Shown here piece by piece: positions 1 through 8,112 of a stretch of DNA of 64,000 bases. A program made the position numbers and the translations under genes. The DNA is from JAWLHU01 sp049325315. GTDB lineage: Bacteria; Bacillota; Sulfobacillia; Symbiobacteriales; Symbiobacteriaceae. The stretch is taken from the NCBI GenBank assembly GCA_049325315.1, contig JBMONB010000197.1, positions 1 to 64,000 on the forward strand, written 5' to 3'. Numbering within the stretch: the stretch's first letter is position 1; every line of letters starts with the position of its first letter. The notes below the pieces were generated by a model. That model had not been told where the DNA came from. It was given only the letters and a program-made list of their open reading frames with translations, and made no database searches.

Positions 1-2
1 CA

Positions 3-101
3 GGACGGGTACAACGTGGCGGCCAGGTGCTCTTCCAATCTAACCCGACACGCTTCCAATTCATGTTGCTTCATAAGAAGCCTTTCGCGACTGGATCTTA
101 G
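3..101 (+). CDS. C-terminal end of an upstream gene (partial)
   Basis: Frame 3 is open from the window edge to a TAG at 99-101 and encodes about 32 residues with protein-like composition (it includes QVLFQSNPTRFQF). It is probably the tail of a gene that begins upstream. It lies in the same frame as the next gene, and that frame stays open after the TAG. So this could instead be the 5' part of the following gene, cut by a nonsense codon. No function can be assigned from so short a piece. Confidence 0.35.
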   Translation, partial: GRVQRGGQVLFQSNPTRFQFMLLHKKPFATGS

Positions 102-182
102 ATTCCTGCTAACGGAGTACTACTAGAGCAGGCAGAGAAGCGATACGAGAACCCAACTCTGGTTGCCCTTGTCGCTGACAAA

Positions 183-1751
183 TTGAACTGGGAATCCAGA
201 GTGCGCGTCAACCCCGGTCTTCGGGAGAAGAACGCAGAGCTATACGCTCACGCCAAGTGGTACGGCATCTTCGACCCTGAACGGTCAGTGACCCTATTGG
301 ATACTGCCGTGGTCGAGTTCTTCGCCCTGGATACTGACGGGTTCATCCGCCGGGATGGCAAAGTGGTCATCCCCTTTGGGGAGCAGCCAATCGATCGAGT
401 GGATCGGACGGACAAGCACGGCGGCGCACGGGAGAAGCCGGCCATCGACTCTGAACTGCTCCGCCTCCAGGACGGCGTGGCCCGCTGGCGGCAGCGTGCT
501 CCTGGCCAAGAGGACGTCCGGGACTACATCCGGCGGGGCGCATTCTACGTAATCTCCTACCTCACTAGCAAATGGCAGATTGCTCAACGGAGTGAACTGC
601 AATGGCAATGGCGCCAGGGACACATTTGTTTCGATGATGAACGGGCGGTCCAAGGCGGTGTGGTGCTGCAGCGGGGCTGGCCTGCAGACCACTTAACATG
701 GCTTGTTGAGGTTGGGTATACCTGTTCGAAACCGGATGTTAAGGAGGCCCAGCGGCAGCACAAAATCCAAATGTACCTGCAGCAGACTCCGGCAGTAGCG
801 CTCAGTATGGGTGAGTTAACTGCAGAGTGGACCCGCAAGGCGGCTGCCATGCTTGACAACCTCTCCGATGTTCAACGTATCATACTGGCCGCCTATACCA
901 TCGGTGTGCAACTTGCCACCCCTGAACGACGTATTACTCCATTAGACCTGGGAAAAGCATACAGTCGGCTGACGACCATTACCGCAGACTTCTGGGCTGA
1001 CCTATGCGCCGAGGCGCACGGCGATACGCTTAGACTCTTTGCAGAACAATGGGGCGCATTCAGGACGGTCTTCAGCCACTTCTTCATGGAAGGGGATCTG
1101 GTTGATCTACATGCCATAGATAGGTTCCGGGGAACGGGAGATTTGCTGGAGTGGGCCTACAATCTGTTGTGCGGTTTCCCTCGGAAAGTGAAGGAACAAG
1201 TAGCGCCTGAATGGGTAGTAGGAGAAACCACGCTCCGCGATTTGGTGGAGACAGCGTGGTTCCTAGGCCATCGCTTTCTGGATGGAGAAGGTTCCGTCTG
1301 GCGCCAGCAACACCACCGGACACGGACCTTGACGGCGGACGTGGAGCGGACCCGTCAGGTAGCCTTGGAACTCTACTCGCCCGAACTACAGGCGGAGGCA
1401 GCGGAACTTCGTCGGCTTTCGCACTACGTCCATCAACTGAACCCGGTGTTCGGACCTCAATTGCTTACGCACTTGGAGACCCTGATCAGCCAAGAACGTG
1501 AGTTGAAGCTGTTGGTAGAGCGGTGTGATGGCCTTCTGGGATCAATACCTGATGACAACCGCTTTAGACGGGCTACCCCCATGCTTATCGCGGGAGGGCA
1601 CAGGTCTATTACGGGTGACGCAGTTTCACGAAAGATCACCGACTTACTAGTACTGTTGGAGGGATGGGGAAGCGCTGAACCGGCCTCCGTCGGGAGTATA
1701 GCGGAACTGGAGGAGGTCCTCTACATGCTCGGCAAAGGGGGCGTGCAGTAA
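183..1751 (+). CDS. Uncharacterised helical protein of the low-GC defence island
   Basis: I do not recognise this 522-residue protein. It is soluble and mostly helical, with no signal peptide, membrane segment or nucleotide-binding motif. The C-terminal third (residues about 395-460) is charged and leucine-rich and may form coiled coils. The TTG at 183 is the first canonical start in the frame but has no Shine-Dalgarno sequence. The frame is open back to 102 with good coding character (for example LLEQAEKRYENPTLVALV), so the true N-terminus may lie upstream at a rare ATT or across the TAG at 99. Its stop overlaps the next start by one base (TAATG), which implies translational coupling. GC content is well below that of the rest of the window. 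Confidence 0.7.
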   Translation: MNWESRVRVNPGLREKNAELYAHAKWYGIFDPERSVTLLDTAVVEFFALDTDGFIRRDGKVVIPFGEQPIDRVDRTDKHGGAREKPAIDSELLRLQDGVARWRQRAPGQEDVRDYIRRGAFYVISYLTSKWQIAQRSELQWQWRQGHICFDDERAVQGGVVLQRGWPADHLTWLVEVGYTCSKPDVKEAQRQHKIQMYLQQTPAVALSMGELTAEWTRKAAAMLDNLSDVQRIILAAYTIGVQLATPERRITPLDLGKAYSRLTTITADFWADLCAEAHGDTLRLFAEQWGAFRTVFSHFFMEGDLVDLHAIDRFRGTGDLLEWAYNLLCGFPRKVKEQVAPEWVVGETTLRDLVETAWFLGHRFLDGEGSVWRQQHHRTRTLTADVERTRQVALELYSPELQAEAAELRRLSHYVHQLNPVFGPQLLTHLETLISQERELKLLVERCDGLLGSIPDDNRFRRATPMLIAGGHRSITGDAVSRKITDLLVLLEGWGSAEPASVGSIAELEEVLYMLGKGGVQ

Positions 1752-2425
1752 TGGTAACCACCCAGACAGTGTATTCGCGCCTGCTACCTAACCTCCGCAC
1801 CATCCGTCAGTTGGCTGAGGTCAGGAATGGCTCAGAACGATTAAGAGACGTGGTCGGTGTTCTTCGGCGGATCTCACTAGCGAGGGCCCGAATTGGAGAA
1901 CTTCAGACCATGCGTTTTCACTCTGAGGCTGTTAACCAAGCAGATTCCCTCCTCGCCAAAACAATAGAGGAACTTCTGACAGACCCGTCAGGACTAGTTC
2001 GACAAGTGTCGGAACTGACGGCCCGCTCGGAGAGGATACGGACACTAGAGGCAACTGCCTGTAGGGACCTCAGCGAGCGTGTCCAGTCCTATGTTGACCT
2101 GTCACGCAAGTTTCAGCTTCAGGTCTCGGCCAGTGAACTACAGGAACTAGTACGACAGTTTATGGAGTACCAAGTGCAGGAGGGAGAGTTGAGACCGCAA
2201 CTCGAGGCACTTGGAGTACTGGCTACTCGCATGAGGGCCCTGTATCAGGAGGCCACATCTAGAGTCCTCGGCCACCTCAAGGCGGTCTTTGGCCCGAACG
2301 TGGACATGACTGTTGTTCGTCAGTTGATGGGCGATGGGGTCCCAGCCTCCTCCCTCAGGATTTCGCAGTTGCAACGCCTACTTAGGTCTAAGTTAGCTCC
2401 GAGCCTAATCATCCGGCTGAAGTAG
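1751..2425 (+). CDS. Coiled-coil accessory protein
   Basis: This 224-residue protein has no recognised family. It is almost entirely helical and rich in E, R, L and Q, with heptad-like stretches over residues about 20-150, so a coiled-coil or helical-bundle partner is likely. It has no catalytic motif. It starts on the TAATG overlap with the preceding gene and ends 19 bases before the GIY-YIG gene, so the three genes look like one transcript. The coupling suggests it forms a complex with the upstream 522-residue protein. The two sizes resemble JetA/JetB of Wadjet, but no SMC-type ATPase is present, so I do not make that assignment. Confidence 0.65.
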   Translation: MVTTQTVYSRLLPNLRTIRQLAEVRNGSERLRDVVGVLRRISLARARIGELQTMRFHSEAVNQADSLLAKTIEELLTDPSGLVRQVSELTARSERIRTLEATACRDLSERVQSYVDLSRKFQLQVSASELQELVRQFMEYQVQEGELRPQLEALGVLATRMRALYQEATSRVLGHLKAVFGPNVDMTVVRQLMGDGVPASSLRISQLQRLLRSKLAPSLIIRLK

Positions 2426-2444
2426 CAAGAAGGAAGGGGACAAG

Positions 2445-2870
2445 ATGGTAGAGATCCATACGGCCGGCATACTGATGAACCTACCCGACAGACCAGGAGT
2501 CTACATCATCACCTGCGCCCACCCGGGACAGACCTCCTATCGCCTGGGGGAGATCCTTTACATAGGGCTGTCTAATCGTATCCGACGTCGTGTGGCCTAC
2601 GCTCTGGCATCTCCGGAGGGCAGTGCGCCACATTCTGCGCAGAAACCACTTATGGAGATCCAGCAGAATGGTGGCCAAGCCATGCTACTCTATGTCGCGC
2701 TTGATTCAGATAGTGGAATCGGTGATCTGGGAACTGCACTTCTCGGGGAACTCGTTAGAAGGAACGAGAGCCTTCCGCCGTGGAACAAGCAGGCACTCAG
2801 GAAGAAGCCCCCCGATTCCGCGATGGTGGATTTGGCACGAGCTATTGCTGACCGACTAGACATCAGATAA
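2445..2870 (+). CDS. GIY-YIG domain nuclease-like protein
   Basis: This 141-residue protein is a single GIY-YIG fold. The sequence shows the first tyrosine in GVYII (residues about 19-23), YIG about 20 residues later, the following conserved arginine in NRIRRRV, a candidate metal-binding glutamate in LLGEL, and a downstream asparagine in PWNKQ. GIY-YIG proteins cut DNA in repair (UvrC, SLX1), homing and restriction. The gene sits in a defence-like operon, so a DNA-cleaving effector or a modification-dependent nuclease is plausible; this is inference. The ATG follows AGGAAGGGG at good spacing. No DNA-binding domain is attached, so targeting may depend on partners. Confidence 0.8.
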   Translation: MVEIHTAGILMNLPDRPGVYIITCAHPGQTSYRLGEILYIGLSNRIRRRVAYALASPEGSAPHSAQKPLMEIQQNGGQAMLLYVALDSDSGIGDLGTALLGELVRRNESLPPWNKQALRKKPPDSAMVDLARAIADRLDIR

Positions 2871-2885
2871 CCCTAGTAAAGTAGA

Positions 2886-2920
2886 GCAGCCCTGTACCGT
2901 GCGATGCGGCGCAGGGCTGC
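2886..2920. other. Stem-loop after the GIY-YIG gene
   Basis: GCAGCCCTG (2886-2894) pairs perfectly with CAGGGCTGC (2912-2920) across a 17-base loop. No T tract follows, so it may be a processing or attenuation hairpin rather than a clear intrinsic terminator. The rest of the gap 2871-3138 shows no gene that I can support. Confidence 0.4.
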
Positions 2921-3138
2921 CACCTTCATTAGTGGAATGGCGAGTTCTTGGCTAATTGGCCATCTACCACAGTGCTCCGACGATGCTGGTCCTGTAGGTT
3001 ACTGGACCATGTCAGCGCCTGGCCTCACCGGGGCGATGTGCACTTCTCATTTGCAAGCACCAAATCGCTGGACCAAGCGAATAAACCCCGTTCACTAAGG
3101 TCACAATGGAGGGAGCTGAACCGCCTGGGGGAGTACCG

Positions 3139-3876
3139 ATGCTGTTCCGGACCGTCTATGGCCCTGAGTTGCTTGCAATCCATTCTTTCGTCTCCAAGCG
3201 GGGGGCAGTTACTACCGCAGACCTGCAGCGTTGGTTTGTTCAACAAAAGGTCACTGCCACAGAGGGGTTTAACCTCGGGGAGGCGGTGGCCTTTCTATTG
3301 GATTTGCGGCTTCTGAATCGGGATCACACTGAGCCGCGTGTACTCTGTGCTGATTTGGTACCCGATTTCTATCTGGGACTGCTGGAACGGCTCAACGCTG
3401 CTCGCGAGCACCCCGAAGTTGGTGCCCATCCACTAGACCCCTGGTTCCTAGGAATCCTACGCCATTGTTTTGTTCGACCAAACCAGACTTACGTCCGGCG
3501 GTTACACGAAGCGGTCAATGCTCTAGAACTCCCTGTGCCGTGCAGCGAGGAGAAGGTCAACGCCTGGCGCAGAGTGCTGGAGTATATCGGTTGCGGCTGG
3601 CGAGTAGGCCCTGACTTCTTTGCTTCATATCGCCCTCAGTTAGTGGAGGCCCTGCTGAAGAGGTGGGGGGTGGAAGGTCCCCTTGAAGACTTCCTACATT
3701 TTGCCGAGCGATATCTCCCGACCCTAACAGGAACTGGTGATATGTCAGATGTAATCTCCCGGCCACTTCAGTACTTGGAGACCCACGGTCGGGTCCGCTT
3801 GTCTGCACGTGGTGACTTTGCCGGCAGAGCCTACTTGGGCGAGCGGCGGGTTAAGTGGATTACCATAGGAGGATAG
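3139..3876 (+). CDS. Accessory protein upstream of the ATPase, possibly winged-helix
   Basis: This 245-residue protein is not recognised with certainty. The N-terminal 70 residues (pattern HSFVSKRGAVTTADLQRWF, then a second helix-rich segment ending LLDLRLLNRD) look like a winged-helix fold. The rest is helical. The ATG at 3139 is preferred because GGGGGAG lies 5 bases before it; an in-frame ATG at 3106 has a weaker site. It lies 3 bases before the 1102-residue ATPase gene. In known Dpd islands a DpdG/DpdH pair consists of a smaller protein next to a large ATPase. The size and order here fit that pair, but I cannot confirm homology from sequence alone. Confidence 0.65.
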   Translation: MLFRTVYGPELLAIHSFVSKRGAVTTADLQRWFVQQKVTATEGFNLGEAVAFLLDLRLLNRDHTEPRVLCADLVPDFYLGLLERLNAAREHPEVGAHPLDPWFLGILRHCFVRPNQTYVRRLHEAVNALELPVPCSEEKVNAWRRVLEYIGCGWRVGPDFFASYRPQLVEALLKRWGVEGPLEDFLHFAERYLPTLTGTGDMSDVISRPLQYLETHGRVRLSARGDFAGRAYLGERRVKWITIGG

Positions 3877-3879
3877 CCC

Positions 3880-6800
3880 ATGCCCCTACCTTGTGTTGAC
3901 GGCAACTACGCTGGCCTTGCACTGTTTCAAGCCACGGCAGACCAGCGGTTCTCACTTGGCAACGAACTATTTCTTTCGACTCACCTGCCAATGAGGTTTT
4001 GGAGACAGTGCGCAGGCCGGCGGACGATATGGACAGAGGAGGAACTTCTGAGCTCCCTTCGCAAAGCACCTACGACTCTGAAAGGGAACAGGGTCTATAT
4101 TCTCTTCGGGGCAGCAGGCTCCGGGAAGTCAGAGGCCATGCGTTGGCTAATGTGCCGTCTAGGCGAAGGTGAACCCCTAAGGGACCGTTTCACCCTGCGG
4201 ATTTCCCGAACCGAACTAGACCCTGTACGAATCGTGCACCGGCTACTGTCCACCTTCGATCTCCCCGGCATAAACCAGGCCGTTCTTCAGCGGTGGTCCC
4301 TGCTGCGGCAGAAGCCCGTAGCTGTGGCCAACCAGATCGTATGGCAAGCCTTAATCGGCACTTACGACAAAGACGATGACATTCTGCCGCTAAGCTATCG
4401 CCTTCGCCCGGTCGTCGAGGCGAATTTGCGGGTGGGATTTGCCGCGATGGATGACCCGGAGACGCCTGCTCGGCCACTACAACTGCTCGCAGTTGAACAA
4501 ATGGAGCATGTACTCTCCGACACTGTGCTGCCCCTTCAACCTTCATATGAGCAGGTGCGTGCTAGGCTCCAGGAAGCATTTGATGAGTTGATTCTTGGGG
4601 GCGTTCGGTTAGTGCCCATGCTTCGCGAGATAAGCCGGAAGGTCCACTCAGAATACGGAATTCGTCCTGCCCTGATCGTTGATGATCTGGTGCAATCGAT
4701 GAACGTGTATGCAAGCGATCTGCTTGACTACTTGATCACCCTGGAAGAAGGAGAATGGGATGTCGTAATCGGCCTTACGCCCGCTTCGTTTGAACGGGAT
4801 CGGCGTGGCCGGGAACTCCTTGCTCGAATCAGAGAACTAGATACCGTTGACGACCGAGTGATCAAGCTCGATCTGAGCGATACCACCGGTGACCAGTCAT
4901 CCTTCCTTGAAGAGAACTCCGCAGTTGATCTTCTGCTTCCTTACTTGGATCAGTACAAGCAGGCTAACGGTTACACCTGCAATCGAAGCTGCCCCCATTG
5001 GGGCCGTTGTGGTGCTATGCAGTGGGGACAAGATGCGGATACGAGACTTGGCCCGTTCAATCGGTCGTTCATTTCCCGGTTGTGGCGTAACCTCCCCATG
5101 GGCAAGGGGAGAGTTCGATACCTTCTGCTGGCTGTCAAAGACATCCTGGAGCGGATGGCCACCCAAGGCCCAAGCGTAATCGAGGACCTGCCCAACTTTG
5201 TGGAACGCGACCAGTACGTGAGTCACGCCAATCCGCGGGTGCGCGCCCTTCTGGAATGCTATGGCCCCGTAGAAGGTCACACAGTGACGGTTCCGGCAGA
5301 CCTGGGGGATCTATGGAGACTAGAGCTCCCAGGGGCAATCGCGGTTCAACCATTGGTAGCGGAGATATCCTCTGGCGTGAGCTGCACTCCGGATACGGTG
5401 GACAACTCTCCTAACCCTGCCTTAACCGCAGTCCGGGACTGGCTCGAAGGTGCGACGCCAAACCCTGAACTCCTTAAACCACTCCGCATTGGGACGGCTC
5501 GGTTTATCAAAGACATGGTTGACCCGACACTTCTGGCCGGACTGGGCCATGCCCAACGCCTTGGTGCCCTTCGTTGGTCCGCCGTGCAAGGTGGAGTGAG
5601 CCTTCCAGTTCGCCTAGAGGCTATCGACAAAGGCGAAGGGATCACCCTTTCCAGGGAGGTCGGGCGATTGGCCTTCGACTTGGTGGCCTATGGATCTAGT
5701 AGGGGAAAAGCCAAGGGATTGCTCCTGCAAAAACTACTGGCAGGTAAACAACTCACCGAGTTGCTCTACCAGGCGGAGGCTCAGCGAGGGAGTTGGCAAA
5801 GAAACCTGGAGGCCCAACTTGGCTGCGGTTTGCGCGAGGTGGCATTTCACCTGTACCGAGTAATGATCGCCCTGGGCGGGGGGGATGCTGGCCACGTACC
5901 CACATGCCTTGAACGCGAGGCCGTGTTGCCGGAGTTCGTCGAAACCACTTGGCCCGATGGTCTAACCAAGTCCATATCAGCCCTCTTTCGGGACTGTTTC
6001 CTGGTCCGGGAGCACCTGTGGGATGGACACGCCCTATTCGAACTCTTGGAGCGGTACGGTACTCCCGATCATTCGTTAGCTCGACTAAAAGACGTTCTGG
6101 GGAGATCTGTTTGTCCTGAGTTTCGGCTTAGCGACCAACCCTTAGGCCTAGCTCTCGGCCAATACGAGACACATCTTCTTGGACTCGTCGGCTACATGAA
6201 TGCACAGGAATCTTTGTGGGCAGAACGGTGCGCAGTTGCTGAGACGTGTGCTGCCTTGCTTGATGGTCGCCGACGCAGGGGCCTCACGCGACGCCTGGAT
6301 GATCTTTCGGCGAGCGCTCAAGGTCGTACACTGGTACCTCTCTTCCCCGTCCCTCCGGAAACACTCCAACTGGAACAGGTGCGAGGAGTTCTTCAGGTGT
6401 TACTTGACTCGGGGCCAACAGGCATAGCCTCAAAATCTCTGGTGGAGAGATACCGGCTCCTGACTTTCTGGGCCCGGATCGAAGGCAATTCTTGGGTTAG
6501 TTCGGTAAGTCGGTGGCGTGGCGAACTCTTCCGAGTGCTGGGTCACTTGCGAGGATCAACCGAAGAGATGAATCCCGACTCGGCTATATCCACGCTACTG
6601 GAGGAGATCCAACTGGCTCTAGCAGGAACAAGTCCAGGCGCCTCAACGGCAGGCAATGATCTTCAGCATCTACTTGTTCTACTAACCCCGAAGGATTTTC
6701 AGATCGCTAGGCACCTGCAGGTTTCCATCCCGGAGGGAGCAACTCGTGACCTGGCACAGCTAGTAGGAAGCGTATTAAAGGCATGTTCCTGGTGGGAAGC

Positions 6801-7188
6801 CTTTGTGATGCAACTCCCCCTTGTACACCGGCCAGGACGCCGGATACCACTCAACAGGGTGCGGGAATTCCTTCATTCGGTCAGGGGACTGAGGGTACCA
6901 GATGCCGGGCTACTTCATGTCTGGGGGCAGTTTGTACACCACATGAGGCATAAGCGAATCTTCGACCTTCCGGTCAGGGGGTTAGCTGAATCTCCCACAC
7001 TTTCCCCTCAAGTACGGGATTGGCTTCGTGAGGCCAGCAGAGGCTCCAGGCTGTTAGACCTGACCCCTGAGGTACTAAGCGACCTGCTTGAGAACGCCCC
7101 TGAACTTGCCCAGGTCATGAGGATCACCATGATGCCGGAGGAGCCTGACGATGGAGTTCTTCATCTCGTGGACGGACAGCGATCCTGA
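3880..7188 (+). CDS. Large P-loop ATPase, DpdH-like by context
   Basis: This 1102-residue protein carries a Walker A motif (GAAGSGKS, residues about 76-84), a Walker B-like ALIVDDL near residue 265, and a small cysteine cluster near residue 367 (CNRSCPHWGRC) that may bind zinc. The remaining 700 residues are helical and unassigned. There is no SMC-type coiled coil or helicase motif set, so an ATP-driven sensor, switch or scaffold is more likely than a translocase. AGGAGG precedes the ATG by 6 bases. The 3' end overlaps the TGT-like gene by 38 bases, indicating co-translation. Context with two TGT-like enzymes suggests the ATPase of a Dpd-type restriction module. Confidence 0.7.
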   Translation: MPLPCVDGNYAGLALFQATADQRFSLGNELFLSTHLPMRFWRQCAGRRTIWTEEELLSSLRKAPTTLKGNRVYILFGAAGSGKSEAMRWLMCRLGEGEPLRDRFTLRISRTELDPVRIVHRLLSTFDLPGINQAVLQRWSLLRQKPVAVANQIVWQALIGTYDKDDDILPLSYRLRPVVEANLRVGFAAMDDPETPARPLQLLAVEQMEHVLSDTVLPLQPSYEQVRARLQEAFDELILGGVRLVPMLREISRKVHSEYGIRPALIVDDLVQSMNVYASDLLDYLITLEEGEWDVVIGLTPASFERDRRGRELLARIRELDTVDDRVIKLDLSDTTGDQSSFLEENSAVDLLLPYLDQYKQANGYTCNRSCPHWGRCGAMQWGQDADTRLGPFNRSFISRLWRNLPMGKGRVRYLLLAVKDILERMATQGPSVIEDLPNFVERDQYVSHANPRVRALLECYGPVEGHTVTVPADLGDLWRLELPGAIAVQPLVAEISSGVSCTPDTVDNSPNPALTAVRDWLEGATPNPELLKPLRIGTARFIKDMVDPTLLAGLGHAQRLGALRWSAVQGGVSLPVRLEAIDKGEGITLSREVGRLAFDLVAYGSSRGKAKGLLLQKLLAGKQLTELLYQAEAQRGSWQRNLEAQLGCGLREVAFHLYRVMIALGGGDAGHVPTCLEREAVLPEFVETTWPDGLTKSISALFRDCFLVREHLWDGHALFELLERYGTPDHSLARLKDVLGRSVCPEFRLSDQPLGLALGQYETHLLGLVGYMNAQESLWAERCAVAETCAALLDGRRRRGLTRRLDDLSASAQGRTLVPLFPVPPETLQLEQVRGVLQVLLDSGPTGIASKSLVERYRLLTFWARIEGNSWVSSVSRWRGELFRVLGHLRGSTEEMNPDSAISTLLEEIQLALAGTSPGASTAGNDLQHLLVLLTPKDFQIARHLQVSIPEGATRDLAQLVGSVLKACSWWEAFVMQLPLVHRPGRRIPLNRVREFLHSVRGLRVPDAGLLHVWGQFVHHMRHKRIFDLPVRGLAESPTLSPQVRDWLREASRGSRLLDLTPEVLSDLLENAPELAQVMRITMMPEEPDDGVLHLVDGQRS

Positions 7189-8086
7189 GTACCCTCTCTA
7201 CGATGCTAACTGCAGCCTTTTGATCAGTCCGCCCATTTTTCCAAGAAGCTTTCGATTAACCCGTCTACAGCGGTTGCCGAGAAGGGTACTGCTGGACAGT
7301 GGAGCGTACACACTGCGACGCCGGTATGGTGACACTATGACGCAGCGTGATCTCTTCCGATGGCAGGTAGACATCCTAAAGGGCATTGATCTTTCAAAGA
7401 CCAGTGTCTTGCTCTCCCATTTCGACCAGCCTATCGAGCCTGGGGTATCACCGGGAGAGGCGTACAAGCGGATGGAGACCACCGTCGCCCATGCGTGGGA
7501 CTTCCTTGAACTCGCTGACCGTGAAGGGATACTCAACCAGGTGGAGTTGGTGGGGGTTGTACAGGGATACGATTGTGATTCGATTCGCTGGTGTTGTCGC
7601 GAACTGAAGAGGCTTGGGTTTCACCGGTTTGGTTTAGGTTCCTTAGCCATGCTCTACCGGCCTCAGGAGATTGAGGCTAGAGTCCGGACGGCCCTTGAGG
7701 AGGTTGGATATGGGCTTCATATCTTTGGGATTTCATCGGTTCCCATCCTGAGGGCCTTGCGTGGTTTGGGAGTAGCCTCTGTGGATTCAGCACGTCCAGT
7801 TAAGGAGGCAATGTTTTACGTCCTCCTGTATTCTGACCCCTTTCGGCGTTTCGCATTGGCCGGTAGGCGACGTTCGGACATGGGGGGGAAGCAGCTGGTC
7901 CGTGGCCTTCCGTGCTCCTGCCCGGTCTGCCGAGTAGACCCAAGGCTACTGTTTGGAGTGGGAGCGAAACGGTACACCAACTTCCGAGCCATCCATAACT
8001 ACTGGCATCTGAAGCGTGAGGTTTGTGGGCCCTCGGCTTGGGAGGAACCTTTCATCCTACCACAAGTAACTGACTCCCCGGGGTGA
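7151..8086 (+). CDS. Compact TGT-like base-exchange enzyme (DpdA-like)
   Basis: This 311-residue protein has the layout of tRNA-guanine transglycosylase: DSGAY at residues 49-53 (equivalent to DSGGF/Y with the catalytic Asp), VVQGY at 136-140, GLGSLA at 161-166 (the GGLA base-pocket motif), VDSA with Asp212 at the nucleophile position, and a zinc site CSCPVC (255-260) followed by histidine in AIHNYWH (282/286). TGT enzymes swap guanine for a 7-deazaguanine; DpdA homologues do this in DNA. At 311 residues it is shorter than tRNA TGT (about 375-390), so it is probably not the tRNA enzyme. GGAGGAG lies 7 bases before the ATG, inside the upstream ATPase gene. Confidence 0.8.
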   Translation: MEFFISWTDSDPEYPLYDANCSLLISPPIFPRSFRLTRLQRLPRRVLLDSGAYTLRRRYGDTMTQRDLFRWQVDILKGIDLSKTSVLLSHFDQPIEPGVSPGEAYKRMETTVAHAWDFLELADREGILNQVELVGVVQGYDCDSIRWCCRELKRLGFHRFGLGSLAMLYRPQEIEARVRTALEEVGYGLHIFGISSVPILRALRGLGVASVDSARPVKEAMFYVLLYSDPFRRFALAGRRRSDMGGKQLVRGLPCSCPVCRVDPRLLFGVGAKRYTNFRAIHNYWHLKREVCGPSAWEEPFILPQVTDSPG

Positions 8087-8099
8087 CCCGGGGAGTCTT
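8072..8099 (+). terminator. Intrinsic terminator between convergent TGT-like genes
   Basis: A near-perfect hairpin (GACTCCCCGGG, loop, CCCGGGGAGTC) is followed by TTCTTTG. The stop codon of the + strand TGT-like gene lies in its loop, so the gene ends inside its own terminator. The opposite gene ends 26 bases further on. Confidence 0.8.
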
Positions 8100-8112
8100 C
8101 TTTGTGTTTGAG

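Noticed and set aside
2871..3105. Small gene in the gap before the 245-residue protein
   Set aside because: Short frames exist (for example 2904-3098), but they have no ribosome site, unusual composition and no family resemblance.
183..7188. Wadjet (JetABCD)-like system
   Set aside because: The sizes of the first two proteins and the large ATPase resemble JetA, JetB and JetC, but the ATPase lacks SMC coiled coils and the signature motif, and no JetD topoisomerase-like protein is present.
7151..8086. Ordinary tRNA-guanine transglycosylase (tgt)
   Set aside because: The protein is only 311 residues, diverges in the DSGGF region (DSGAY), and has no queA, yajC or secD gene nearby, which usually flank tgt.
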